Below, one piece after another: positions 1 to 7,282 of a DNA stretch of 60,237 bases (positions are counted from its first letter, which is position 1; every line of letters begins with the position of its first letter). Both the position numbers and the translations under genes were made by a program. Below the pieces are notes generated by a model, which was not told the DNA's origin, searched no databases, and saw only the letters and a program-made list of their open reading frames with translations. The stretch is from Bradyrhizobium sp. AT1 (GTDB taxonomy: Bacteria; Pseudomonadota; Alphaproteobacteria; Rhizobiales; Xanthobacteraceae): assembly GCF_001590795.1 (NCBI RefSeq), contig NZ_JXDL01000001.1, positions 863,575-923,811 of the forward strand, read 5' to 3'.

Positions 1-108
1 GCAAGCGCCGCCCAGCCCGCCGCACCGGCCTCGGGCAATCCGCCGGCACCGCAGCCGGCTGCGAGCCCCTCGCCGGCGGCCAGCCCGACGCCAGCGCCCC
101 CGAAATAG
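1..108 (+). CDS. C-terminal end of an Ala/Pro/Ser-rich protein (partial)
   Basis: Reading frame 1 is open from the window edge to a TAG at 106-108 and encodes 35 residues that are almost entirely Ala, Pro and Ser, with single Asn, Thr and Lys residues. Such tails are typical of low-complexity ends of exported or envelope proteins, but the domain that would identify it lies outside the window. The frame is supported only by the absence of stops and the regular codon pattern. The stop codon sits in a 17-nt tandem repeat. Confidence 0.5.
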   Translation, partial: ASAAQPAAPASGNPPAPQPAASPSPAASPTPAPPK

Positions 109-144
109 CCTGAGGTCTCAAATAGCCCGAGGTCTCAAATAGCC
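103..144. repeat. 17-nt tandem repeat spanning a stop codon
   Basis: The unit AAATAGCCYGAGGTCTC occurs twice in tandem (103-119, 120-136) followed by a partial third copy (AAATAGCC, 137-144). The first copy contains the stop codon of the upstream reading frame. Confidence 0.85.
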
Positions 145-358
145 TTGGTCGTTTCAGCTGCCGTTCAGGAACGATCGGCCATAGACGCGGTTGGCACTGC
201 CACGCGTCGCTCGAAAAGGTCATGCCCTTAGAAGGACATGAGCTCATGACAGTTGTGAAACCGCGCGGCAGAGGTATGTTTCCCTTGCCGCGGACTTGGT
301 CGGATCTCGGGGTCGGATCCGCTTCCCTGCCACCTCAGCCCCTATTGGTTTAGCCGCG

Positions 359-3025
359 ATGCGCGTTGTCGCCGCCGTTCTGTTGCTCGTGTCCGCGCTT
401 CACGCCGGCCTCTGGGGAGTCCTGCGCGACAAGGAACCCGCGCCTGATTTCAAGGGCCTGTTGCCGAGCGTCTCCTACGCGCCGTTCGAGGGCTCGGCCC
501 ACCCGGACATCGACAACATCCCGACCGTCGAAAAAATCCGCGCCGACCTGAAGACGCTGTCGACCATGACGCGCGCGATCCGCCTCTATTCGTCGACGGG
601 CGGCGTGGAGCTGGTGCCGCCGATCGCGGCCGAGTTCGGCCTCAAGGTCACCGTCGGCGCCTGGATCGACAAGGACAAGGATCGCAACGCCCGCGAGATC
701 AAGGCGGCGATCGAGCTCGCCCGCAAGAACAGCAACGTCGTCGGCGTCGTCGTCGGCAACGAGGTCATCTACCGCGGCGAGCAGAAGGTCGAAGATCTCA
801 TCGACATGATCAAGAAGGTGAAGAGCGCGGTCCGCGTGCCCGTCACCACCGGCGAGATCTGGAACATCTGGCGCGACAACCCCGAGCTCGGCTCCAGCGT
901 CGATTTCATCGCCGCGCACGTGCTGCCCTATTGGGAAAATTTCCGCTCGGATCAGGCGGTCGACCAGGCCGTGGACCGCTACAATTTGTTGCGCAATCAG
1001 TTCCCGGGCAAGCGCATCGTCATCGCCGAATTCGGCTGGCCGAGTGCAGGCTATAATCTACGCAACGCCGACCCCGGTCCGTTCCAGCAGGCCCTGACGC
1101 TTCGCAACTTCGTCAGCCGCGCCGAAGCGCTCGGCATGGAATACAATATCGTCGAGGCGATCGATCAGCCCTGGAAGTATTTCGAGGGCGGCGTCGGTCC
1201 CTATTGGGGGATCCTGAACGCCAGCCGCGAGCCGAAATTCGCCTGGACCGGTCCGGTCGAGAACCCTGATTATTGGAAGCTGATGGGCATCGCGCTCCTG
1301 GTCGGCATCCTGCTGTCGCTGCCGATCCTGCGGATCGAGAAGCCGACCGCCAAACAGGCCTTCCTGCTGTCGGCGACCGCAAACGGCGTCGGCGCCTGGG
1401 CCGCGACCGTCTTCGCGTTCTGGAACGGCCATTACTTCATCTTCGGCTCGGCCTTCGCGTTGACGCTCGGCATGATCCTGCTGGTTCCGCTCGTCCTCAT
1501 CGCGATGGCGCGCATCGACGAGATCGCGGCGGTCGCCTTCGGCCGGCCGCCGCAGCGGCTGCTCACCAAAGGCAAGCCGGTCGAGAACGTGCCCGAGGGT
1601 TACTGCCCCAAGGTCTCGATCCACATCCCCGCTTATTTCGAGCCGGTCGACATGCTCAAGCAGACGCTGGATGCGCTGTCGCGGCTGAACTATCCGAATT
1701 ACGAATGCGTGGTCATCATCAACAACACGCCGGACCCCGCCTTCTGGCAGCCGATCCAGGACCATTGCCGCGCGCTCGGTGAACGCTTCAAGTTCATCAA
1801 CGCCGAGAAGGTGCAAGGCTTCAAGGCCGGCGCGCTGCGTATCGCGATGGACCGCACTGCGGCCGATGCCGAGATCATCGGCATCCTCGATGCCGATTAT
1901 GTCGTCGAGCCGGACTGGCTGAAGGATCTCGTGCCCGCCTTCGCCGATCCGCGCGTTGGCCTCGTGCAGGCGCCGCAGGAGCACCGCGACGGCGACCTGT
2001 CGATCATGCACTACATCATGAACGGCGAATATGCCGGCTTCTTCGACATCGGCATGGTTCAGCGCAACGAGCTCAACGCCGTCATCGTGCACGGCACGAT
2101 GTGCCTGATCCGCCGCGCCGCGATGGACATGGCCGGCGGCTGGTCGTCGGACACGATCTGCGAGGACAGCGATCTCGGCCTTGCGATCCAGGAGCTCGGC
2201 TGGACCACCCACTACACCAACACCCGATACGGCGCGGGCCTGTTGCCCGACACTTACGAGGCCTTCAAGAAGCAGCGCCACCGCTGGGCCTATGGCGGCC
2301 TGCAGATCGTCAAGAAGCACTGGCGCCGCTTCCTGCCCGGCGCGAGCCGGCTGACGTCCGACCAGAAGCGCGAATACGGCCTCGGCTGGCTGAACTGGCT
2401 CGGCGCCGAAAGTCTCGGCGTGGTGGTGGCGCTGCTCAACCTCGTCTGGGTACCGATCGTCGCCTTCGCCGACATCGCCATCCCCGACAAGATCCTGACG
2501 CTGCCGATCATCGGCGCCTTCGTCGTCTCGCTGGCGCACTTCCTGTCGATGTACCGCGCCCGCGTCGCCATCAAGCCCGGCCAGATGCTGGGCGCCATGA
2601 TCGCGGCAATGAGCGTGCAGTGGACGGTGTCGCGCGCGGTAGCGCAGGGCCTCATCACCGAGCACATCGCCTTCGCTCGCACCTCCAAGGGCGGCCTCAG
2701 CCGCATGTCGATCGAGTTCCAGGCGTTCTGGGAGGCCGTGATCGGCACCCTGCTGCTCATCGGCGCCGCCGTGCTGATCGTCACCAACAGCTACAGGCAG
2801 ATCACCGAGATCTACATCTTCGCCGGCGTGCTGGTGCTGCAGAGCCTGCCGTTCCTGGCCGCCGTCGCCATCGCCATCCTCGAGCTCAGCCGCATCAACT
2901 CGTTCCAGTTCTGGCGCGACAGCGCGATCCGCACCGCCGAGCTGATCGGCCTCCGCCCCGTGGCGCTGCCCCCGGTGGGCGCGCCACAGGCCGTGCCGAC
3001 CGAGGTGCGGCGCGAGACGAACTGA
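359..3025 (+). CDS. GH17-like / family 2 glycosyltransferase membrane protein (beta-glucan synthase-like)
   Basis: A membrane protein of 888 aa that probably polymerises or remodels a beta-glucan. After an N-terminal signal-anchor (residues about 2-20), residues about 36-290 resemble a GH17 beta-1,3-glucanase barrel, with NE (E135) and EFGWP (E224) at the two catalytic positions. Membrane segments follow near 305-390. A processive GT2 domain starts near 418 with DAD (511-513), ED (602-603) and QRHRW (639-643), the Q/RxxRW signature of cellulose/glucan synthases, and several C-terminal TM helices. A TTG at 296 would add 21 residues, but ATG 359 begins directly with the signal-anchor, so I prefer it. 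Rhizobial NdvB-type cyclic beta-glucan proteins have comparable size and theme; orthology is not shown, so no symbol is given. Confidence 0.85.
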   Translation: MRVVAAVLLLVSALHAGLWGVLRDKEPAPDFKGLLPSVSYAPFEGSAHPDIDNIPTVEKIRADLKTLSTMTRAIRLYSSTGGVELVPPIAAEFGLKVTVGAWIDKDKDRNAREIKAAIELARKNSNVVGVVVGNEVIYRGEQKVEDLIDMIKKVKSAVRVPVTTGEIWNIWRDNPELGSSVDFIAAHVLPYWENFRSDQAVDQAVDRYNLLRNQFPGKRIVIAEFGWPSAGYNLRNADPGPFQQALTLRNFVSRAEALGMEYNIVEAIDQPWKYFEGGVGPYWGILNASREPKFAWTGPVENPDYWKLMGIALLVGILLSLPILRIEKPTAKQAFLLSATANGVGAWAATVFAFWNGHYFIFGSAFALTLGMILLVPLVLIAMARIDEIAAVAFGRPPQRLLTKGKPVENVPEGYCPKVSIHIPAYFEPVDMLKQTLDALSRLNYPNYECVVIINNTPDPAFWQPIQDHCRALGERFKFINAEKVQGFKAGALRIAMDRTAADAEIIGILDADYVVEPDWLKDLVPAFADPRVGLVQAPQEHRDGDLSIMHYIMNGEYAGFFDIGMVQRNELNAVIVHGTMCLIRRAAMDMAGGWSSDTICEDSDLGLAIQELGWTTHYTNTRYGAGLLPDTYEAFKKQRHRWAYGGLQIVKKHWRRFLPGASRLTSDQKREYGLGWLNWLGAESLGVVVALLNLVWVPIVAFADIAIPDKILTLPIIGAFVVSLAHFLSMYRARVAIKPGQMLGAMIAAMSVQWTVSRAVAQGLITEHIAFARTSKGGLSRMSIEFQAFWEAVIGTLLLIGAAVLIVTNSYRQITEIYIFAGVLVLQSLPFLAAVAIAILELSRINSFQFWRDSAIRTAELIGLRPVALPPVGAPQAVPTEVRRETN

Positions 3026-3338
3026 CCGGCTCCCAGCCAGCCGGGACCTCGTGATGAAAAGCCAGGTGCCCCTTCAATGGGGATGGCGGCCCGCAATTTG
3101 GGTTGAGAGTTCCGGCCTAAACCGCGGACGGGGCAAGCAAATCCCCGCTCCTGCCGAGAGTTTCGGCAGCGCCCCGCACTATTGACCTGCGCAGCCACTC
3201 CCCCTACACAGCGCAAGCCGAGAGCATGATCCGGAAACAGCCGGTTTTTCCCCGCGACGCCTCTAACGTAGCGGCAAGACATGCTCCTCGAATGTCCGAA
3301 CACGATGGCGATTTCTTTCAAGCCATCAGCGGCCATGG
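3026..3338. other. Intergenic region with a degenerate inverted repeat
   Basis: This 313-base gap between the glycosyltransferase and tRNA-Lys has no convincing gene. It contains GAGCATG (3222-3228) and its complement CATGCTC (3280-3286) around the phrase ATGATCCGGAAA, which resembles a dispersed rhizobial palindrome whose interior has decayed. A tRNA promoter must lie close to 3300 but is not clear. Confidence 0.4.
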
Positions 3339-3414
3339 GAGCGCGTAGCTCAGCCGGTAGAGCACGTGACTTTTAATCACGGGGTCCTGGGTTCGAGCCC
3401 CAGCGCGCTCACCA
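3339..3414 (+). tRNA. tRNA-Lys (anticodon UUU)
   Basis: A 76-nt cloverleaf. The acceptor arm GAGCGCG (3339-3345) pairs with CGCGCTC (3404-3410), discriminator A is followed by an encoded CCA (3412-3414), the D-arm contains AGCTCAGCCGGTAGAGC, and the T-loop is GGTTCGAGCCC. The anticodon loop CTTTTAA gives anticodon UUU. A toxin-antitoxin pair of different base composition begins 146 bases downstream. Confidence 0.97.
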
Positions 3415-3560
3415 TAGAAGTTCTCGCTGCATCGTAGCTCTTTGATGCAGACGGAAGTGAGTTTGGCTTGCTCGTTGAGTTTCCCTCGCCGAGCAACATC
3501 GAGCCGACGTCTCCATCGAAGTGACTTCCCGCCAACCGAATCGAGAGCTATCTCTACACG

Positions 3561-4286
3561 ATGCTGAAGAATGTTCCCTTAGAGCCGGATGCGCTGGGTC
3601 GGGGCACTTATAGTGCCATTGAAGGCCTTCGTCTGCTCAACTTCAGCCGACCAGGCATTCCATCCGCTCGGCATGTTTCTCGCAATACCGTGAGCCGCTG
3701 GCTACGTGGCTATGAACACGGAGAAGAAAGCTACTCGGAACCTCTGTGGAGGCCGGACTTTAGCAACGAGGACGATCAAATTGAGCTGAGCTTTCGGGAT
3801 CTGATCGAGCTTCGATTCGTGAAAGCTTTCCGTGATCTCGGAGTCGGACTTAGGACAATCCGTGATTGCTACCGCCGAGCTGTCGAGGAAGTTCGCGACG
3901 ATAGGCCTTTCTCCACCCAGCGTTTCCGCACGGACGGAAAGACGATCTTTCTGGACATTACGGAAAAAGACCATGATGGAAAGATGATCGACCTCAAGCG
4001 GAGGCAGCAGGTTTTTCGCTCAATAATTGAGCCCAGCCTCCGCGACCTAGAGTTCGACGCATCCACTGTAGCAAGATGGTTTCCGCTGGGCATACGTCAT
4101 CGCGCTGTAGTGATCGATCCAAGGAGATCGTTTGGTCGCCCTATCGTACAACGTGGAGTGCCAACCGAAATCCTCGCTGAAGCCGTAAAGGTCGAAGGCT
4201 CAATTGAAGCGGTCGTTGGCCTTTACAACGTGCCGAAGTCCGAAATCCGAGCTGCTCTCGATTTTGAGCACCAGCTTGCCGCTTGA
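3561..4286 (+). CDS. VapB45-type antitoxin (DUF433 C-terminus)
   Basis: A 241-aa protein. The N-terminal ~60 residues contain ARHVSRNTVSRWLRGYEHG, a putative MerR-like helix-turn-helix, and a central part rich in charged residues. The C-terminal segment (about 185-241) has the DUF433 pattern 'IDP..SFGRPIVQRGVPTEILAEA' ending in 'EIRAALDFE'. Length and architecture match mycobacterial VapB45 (about 239 aa), whose partner is a PIN-like toxin encoded directly downstream, as here: the TGA overlaps the toxin's TTG start (TTGA). Expected role: neutralise the toxin and autorepress the operon. The pair is AT-richer than its neighbours and follows tRNA-Lys, suggesting acquisition. Family assignment is by eye. 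Confidence 0.72.
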   Translation: MLKNVPLEPDALGRGTYSAIEGLRLLNFSRPGIPSARHVSRNTVSRWLRGYEHGEESYSEPLWRPDFSNEDDQIELSFRDLIELRFVKAFRDLGVGLRTIRDCYRRAVEEVRDDRPFSTQRFRTDGKTIFLDITEKDHDGKMIDLKRRQQVFRSIIEPSLRDLEFDASTVARWFPLGIRHRAVVIDPRRSFGRPIVQRGVPTEILAEAVKVEGSIEAVVGLYNVPKSEIRAALDFEHQLAA

Positions 4287-4678
4287 AATTGCTGGTTGAC
4301 CATAACCTCAGCCCAGCGATACCTCGCTCGCTACAGCACTTGTTTCCCGACCACACATTCGTAGCTTTGAGCGACCGATATCCAGCTAACACCGCTGATA
4401 TCGATTGGATGAATGACCTTGATCGCGACGGAGGATGGGCGGTTTTAACCAAAGACATTCGTATTCGGTCACGTCCCCACGAAAGGCTTGCACTTGATCG
4501 GTCCAAGATCGTTTTCTTCTTTCTGTCGGGTGCTTGGCGAAAATGCCCCGTACCGGAGACAACAGCGCGACTTATTCGATTGGTGCCGCTGATGGTGAAG
4601 CAAGTTGAAATAGCGGATCGAGGCCGATTTGAGCTTCCCATAAATGCGGGCTCAAAGCTGCGACCGCATCGGGATTAA
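4283..4678 (+). CDS. DUF5615 PIN-like toxin (VapC45-type)
   Basis: A 131-aa protein beginning MKLLVDHNLSPAIPRSL, the typical start of the DUF5615/Mut7-C PIN-like fold, with a first acidic residue (D6), an 'ADIDWMNDL' helix and 'GWAVLTKDIRIR' carrying further Asp residues expected in the metal site. PIN-fold toxins cleave RNA. It begins with TTG and overlaps the antitoxin stop by 4 nt, implying translational coupling. Its substrate cannot be deduced. The C-terminal tail (RGRFELPINAGSK onward) is poorly conserved in style. Confidence 0.7.
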   Translation: MKLLVDHNLSPAIPRSLQHLFPDHTFVALSDRYPANTADIDWMNDLDRDGGWAVLTKDIRIRSRPHERLALDRSKIVFFFLSGAWRKCPVPETTARLIRLVPLMVKQVEIADRGRFELPINAGSKLRPHRD

Positions 4679-4874
4679 TGCCCGGAATGCGGTAACGGCG
4701 CGTAGGAGGGCTCGAGTTCTTGCGACACCCATCACGCGGCGCGAGCGGTGCCACTACGATCTGTCATCGATTTTCGGAGCACCGCTTCGCGGCTCGTTCC
4801 TCACAAAAGCGCCCGCCAATTTCCGATAGACTCCAGTAGTCCCCCCGAGATGAACTCCACGCAGCCGGCGCCTA

Positions 4875-5066
4875 TTGTGCCCTTCCCCTCCGGGCATGTT
4901 GGCGATGACTTGCGTAGCGAAAGACAGTCCGCCCGTTCTGCTCTGCTCCAACTGCAGACGGCCGATGACGTTCTTGGCCACGCTGCCCGCAATCCTCACG
5001 CTTCCCGCAGTGCATGCCTATCAGTGCCATCCCTGTCTGCGGGTGGACACCATCCCGCTGGATTGA
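4875..5066 (+). CDS. Small zinc-ribbon-like protein
   Basis: Up to 63 aa from TTG 4875; ATG 4896 or 4905 would be shorter alternatives. The recognisable part is CSNCRRPM...YQCHPCLRVDTIPL, two CxxC pairs separated by about 24 residues, a zinc-ribbon arrangement that recurs in small alphaproteobacterial proteins. No ribosome-binding site decides the start, and other frames are open here, so the coding call rests on the paired cysteines. Function unknown. Confidence 0.45.
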   Translation: MCPSPPGMLAMTCVAKDSPPVLLCSNCRRPMTFLATLPAILTLPAVHAYQCHPCLRVDTIPLD

Positions 5067-5223
5067 GACCGAAAGGGCCGAGCGAGCTAGGGAGCACCGA
5101 GCTCTCGACTGCCGCGCCCTGCGATTGCGTCGCACCCGCGGCTGCTCGAGGCCCGCCCGGGCCAAAATGCCGGAAGACAACGGGCCGGAAACGTGTAGGA
5201 TTCCCCAAAACCGGAGGAACGGC

Positions 5224-5394
5224 ATGTTTGAGATCAACGGTTTCGACACGGCGGGCGTCGTCAGCCTGAAGCGGGCTTCGCTCGCCGCCGCCCTCAAGAA
5301 AGCCAAGGAGCTGGTCGAGGACGGCTGCTGGGACGTTCAGGTCGTCGATCCCAACGGCCGGGTCTACACCTCGTTCGAAGAGCAGGCCGCCTAG
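5224..5394 (+). CDS. Small conserved-type hypothetical protein
   Basis: A 56-aa cytoplasmic protein starting at ATG 5224 with a good ribosome-binding site (GGAGGAAC, 5213-5220). The sequence alternates hydrophobic and charged residues: 'SLKRASLAAALKKAKELVEDG' is probably a helix, followed by the strand-like 'DVQVVDPNGRVYT'. No cysteines, signal peptide or catalytic motif is visible, and I do not recognise a named family. A longer in-frame extension to 5014 lacks the RBS and is unlikely. Confidence 0.6.
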   Translation: MFEINGFDTAGVVSLKRASLAAALKKAKELVEDGCWDVQVVDPNGRVYTSFEEQAA

Positions 5395-5414
5395 TTCCGA
5401 GCGATCACCTGCCG

Positions 5415-5636
5415 TTACCCGCCTCGGCCGACATTCGACGAGGCATTGTTCAGCCAGCGCCGCGTTGCTTCGTCGCTCCAGCCGGGGACCGCGAAGCGTG
5501 CCGGCGGGCTTGAGTTCGTGGGCGGCCGGTGCACCGTTTCATGGCGCGCGCGAGGATGATGCGCTGTTGCTGCCTCCACCGCACTGCATGGTACGAGCGA
5601 CAGGCCCACGAGACCTGCGGAAAGAAGAGCGCGCAT
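5415..5636 (-). CDS. Small secreted protein
   Basis: A 73-aa product with an evident signal peptide (MRALLSAGLVGLSLVPC, cleavage plausible after VEA near residue 22), a His/Arg/Pro-rich linker and the C-terminal 'FAVPGWSDEATRRWLNNASS'. The start is supported by TTGGAG about 9 nt upstream on the minus strand. Probably periplasmic; function unknown. The opposite strand is also open, so coding direction relies on the signal peptide and RBS. Confidence 0.6.
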   Translation of the reverse strand: MRALLSAGLVGLSLVPCSAVEAATAHHPRARHETVHRPPTNSSPPARFAVPGWSDEATRRWLNNASSNVGRGG

Positions 5637-5840
5637 CGCGTCAGCTCCAATCGAGCAATCTGTCCGTTATCTGATGTCCCGATCGGGGCACCACAATTGG
5701 TCGCGGCATCACATCCAGGCGAGACATGTGCGCTTTGCGGCGACATTGACGGACGGGCAATCGGCCCCGTGCCATTGCCAGTCCACTGGTTTGGGCGCAG
5801 GCTCTCTGGAGGCGCTTAAGACGCCCCAAGGGAGAGAGAC

Positions 5841-6083
5841 ATGAAGGAAGCGGGCCTGGACGGCCGCCATCGCGACAAGGATGGCAGCATCAGCAAGAAG
5901 CACGGCAACACGCTGGTCGGCACATTGCGCAAGATCTACGGAAGGGGTTTTGCGGCCGGATATCCCGATGCCACGCCGCTCAGCGAGGTCCTCGCCCAGC
6001 TGAACGAGACGTCGCTGAGCCAGTTGCGCCGAGATCACGACACCGGGCATTTGGCGCACAAGATCGATCACGCCGCGAAGTGA
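5841..6083 (+). CDS. Small hypothetical protein
   Basis: An 80-aa basic protein beginning MKEAGLDGRHRDKDGSI behind a strong ribosome-binding site (AAGGGAGAGAGAC). It is rich in Lys, Arg and His, with 'GNTLVGTLRKIYGRGFAAG' and a helical 'LSEVLAQLNETSLSQLRRDH' segment, and ends HKIDHAAK. No transmembrane segment. Its general look (charged, helical, GN-T-L near the front) suggests a small nucleic-acid-associated or stress protein, but that is only an impression. Confidence 0.6.
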   Translation: MKEAGLDGRHRDKDGSISKKHGNTLVGTLRKIYGRGFAAGYPDATPLSEVLAQLNETSLSQLRRDHDTGHLAHKIDHAAK

Positions 6084-6146
6084 CGAATTGTCAGACCTCA
6101 CGGCCAATCCCGGGGCCGACCTGGTCGATCAGGGACGTTGCGGTCG

Positions 6147-6839
6147 TCAGCTTTCCGGAGCCGCAGCCGGCACGGTCAGCGGAGCGCCGCCAACGGAAAC
6201 CGGCCCGAGAGGCCCCGCCGGACCGACGGGTCCCACTGGTTTCGACTCCCGAGCTATCCGCTTGCGCATCGCCGCGGATAGCCCGTAGCGCGCATGCGCC
6301 TTGCGAATGGAGGACGTGACGTCCGACATCGTCATCGTGCTTTGCAGCGCGTCGATCTTGGCCATCAGTGTCGACAGCTGCGATGAGATCTTCCTCACAT
6401 CGACCCGCTCGTCGGTGATGCTCTGTCGCAGCGACAGCAGCAGCATCGAATCCTGCTGTAGCAAGACCGAGTTCTGATCCGATGCCTGATTGTTCTGCTG
6501 TAGCATCGCGGTGTGTTGCTGCTGGGCCGCCTGAATGTCCTTCAACGCAGCAACAACGGGATCCGGCTTTGGCTCGGACGCTTCGAGGCGCGGGAGCAGT
6601 TCGGCCAATCGGCTGACATTCAGCGCCGAAAAATCGGTTGGCGACGTATAGACGGCTGCCGCGCCGTTAATGGCCAGGGCACAGACCGAAAAGGCCAGGA
6701 TCGATTTGCGGCTGGATCGCTTGACCGGCTCCGGGACTTCGGGAGTTTCGGATTCATGCGCTGACGCGGCATCGGCCAGTGCGACAGCGTCGAGTTCTTC
6801 GGCGAAGTTTGCCGTTTCCAATGTCGTGGTCACGTGCAT
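6147..6839 (-). CDS. Single-pass membrane protein with coiled coil and collagen-like tail
   Basis: About 230 aa. An acidic N-terminal region (residues 1-40) is followed by basic KRSSRKS and one transmembrane helix (SILAFSVCALAINGAAAVY, about 46-64). Then comes a Gln-rich helical region (AAQQQHTAMLQQNNQASDQ), probably coiled-coil, extending through 'ISSQLSTLMAKIDALQS'. The C-terminus carries GPVGPAGPLGPVSVGG, a short collagen-like Gly-Pro repeat, then an Ala/Pro tail. The topology would put the coiled coil and tail in the periplasm. A TTG three codons upstream is an alternative start. Function unknown. Confidence 0.7.
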   Translation of the reverse strand: MHVTTTLETANFAEELDAVALADAASAHESETPEVPEPVKRSSRKSILAFSVCALAINGAAAVYTSPTDFSALNVSRLAELLPRLEASEPKPDPVVAALKDIQAAQQQHTAMLQQNNQASDQNSVLLQQDSMLLLSLRQSITDERVDVRKISSQLSTLMAKIDALQSTMTMSDVTSSIRKAHARYGLSAAMRKRIARESKPVGPVGPAGPLGPVSVGGAPLTVPAAAPES

Positions 6840-7282
6840 GGACCCCAATGAGCGAACAGCAGGAAGCCGCCCCTGGAACGTCCTCGCGACGAGTCCTTGT
6901 ACGCAGCACCCTTACACAACTGCCTAAAATTGTGAGCATTTTGAATTAATTCCACGTTAGCGGCCGGTCCGGCCGATTACGGGGGCCGGGCGCGAGGGCA
7001 GAGGCGCCATACGGGAGCTGCTGTAGGGTGGGCAAAGCGAAGCGTGCCCACGTATCTTTCGCTACCGAGAGAGATCGTGGGCACGGCGCAAGCGCGCCTT
7101 TGCCCACCCTACGGCAGCCGTTCCTGGGTTAACATCCTCGACAGCGGCTTTTCCGAAGATCGCATCATGCCCCTGTTTTGCCCGACGGCGCAAATCCACG
7201 CTTTCACCGGAATCAAAACACCTTATTCCAGAGCCACTTGGCTACTGTGCATGGGGTTGTTTTCGCACTTTTGAGTGTCGCC
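6840..7282. other. Intergenic region holding a palindromic repeat
   Basis: About 440 bases between the converging regulatory side of the coiled-coil gene and the 3' end of the Mfd-like gene. Besides the palindrome at 7023-7112 I see no gene; the short open frames have no ribosome-binding site or recognisable sequence. Confidence 0.5.
7023..7112. repeat. Dispersed palindromic repeat, copy 1 (GTAGGGTGGGC family)
   Basis: The outer arms GTAGGGTGGGCAAAG and CTTTGCCCACCCTAC are perfect complements, and inner arms CGTGCCCAC / GTGGGCACG form a second stem. A closely matching copy lies at 31714-31802 with a different central spacer. This is the structure of a REP/BIME-like or MITE-like element. Confidence 0.9.

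Noticed and set aside
3339..4700. Integrative element with attL/attR at tRNA-Lys
   Set aside because: The tRNA is complete, but I found no copy of its 3' end downstream and no integrase gene, so an element boundary cannot be drawn.
4748..5269. 173-codon plus-strand frame covering the small zinc-ribbon gene
   Set aside because: It has no recognisable sequence, and the alternative frame at 4875-5066 has paired CxxC motifs.
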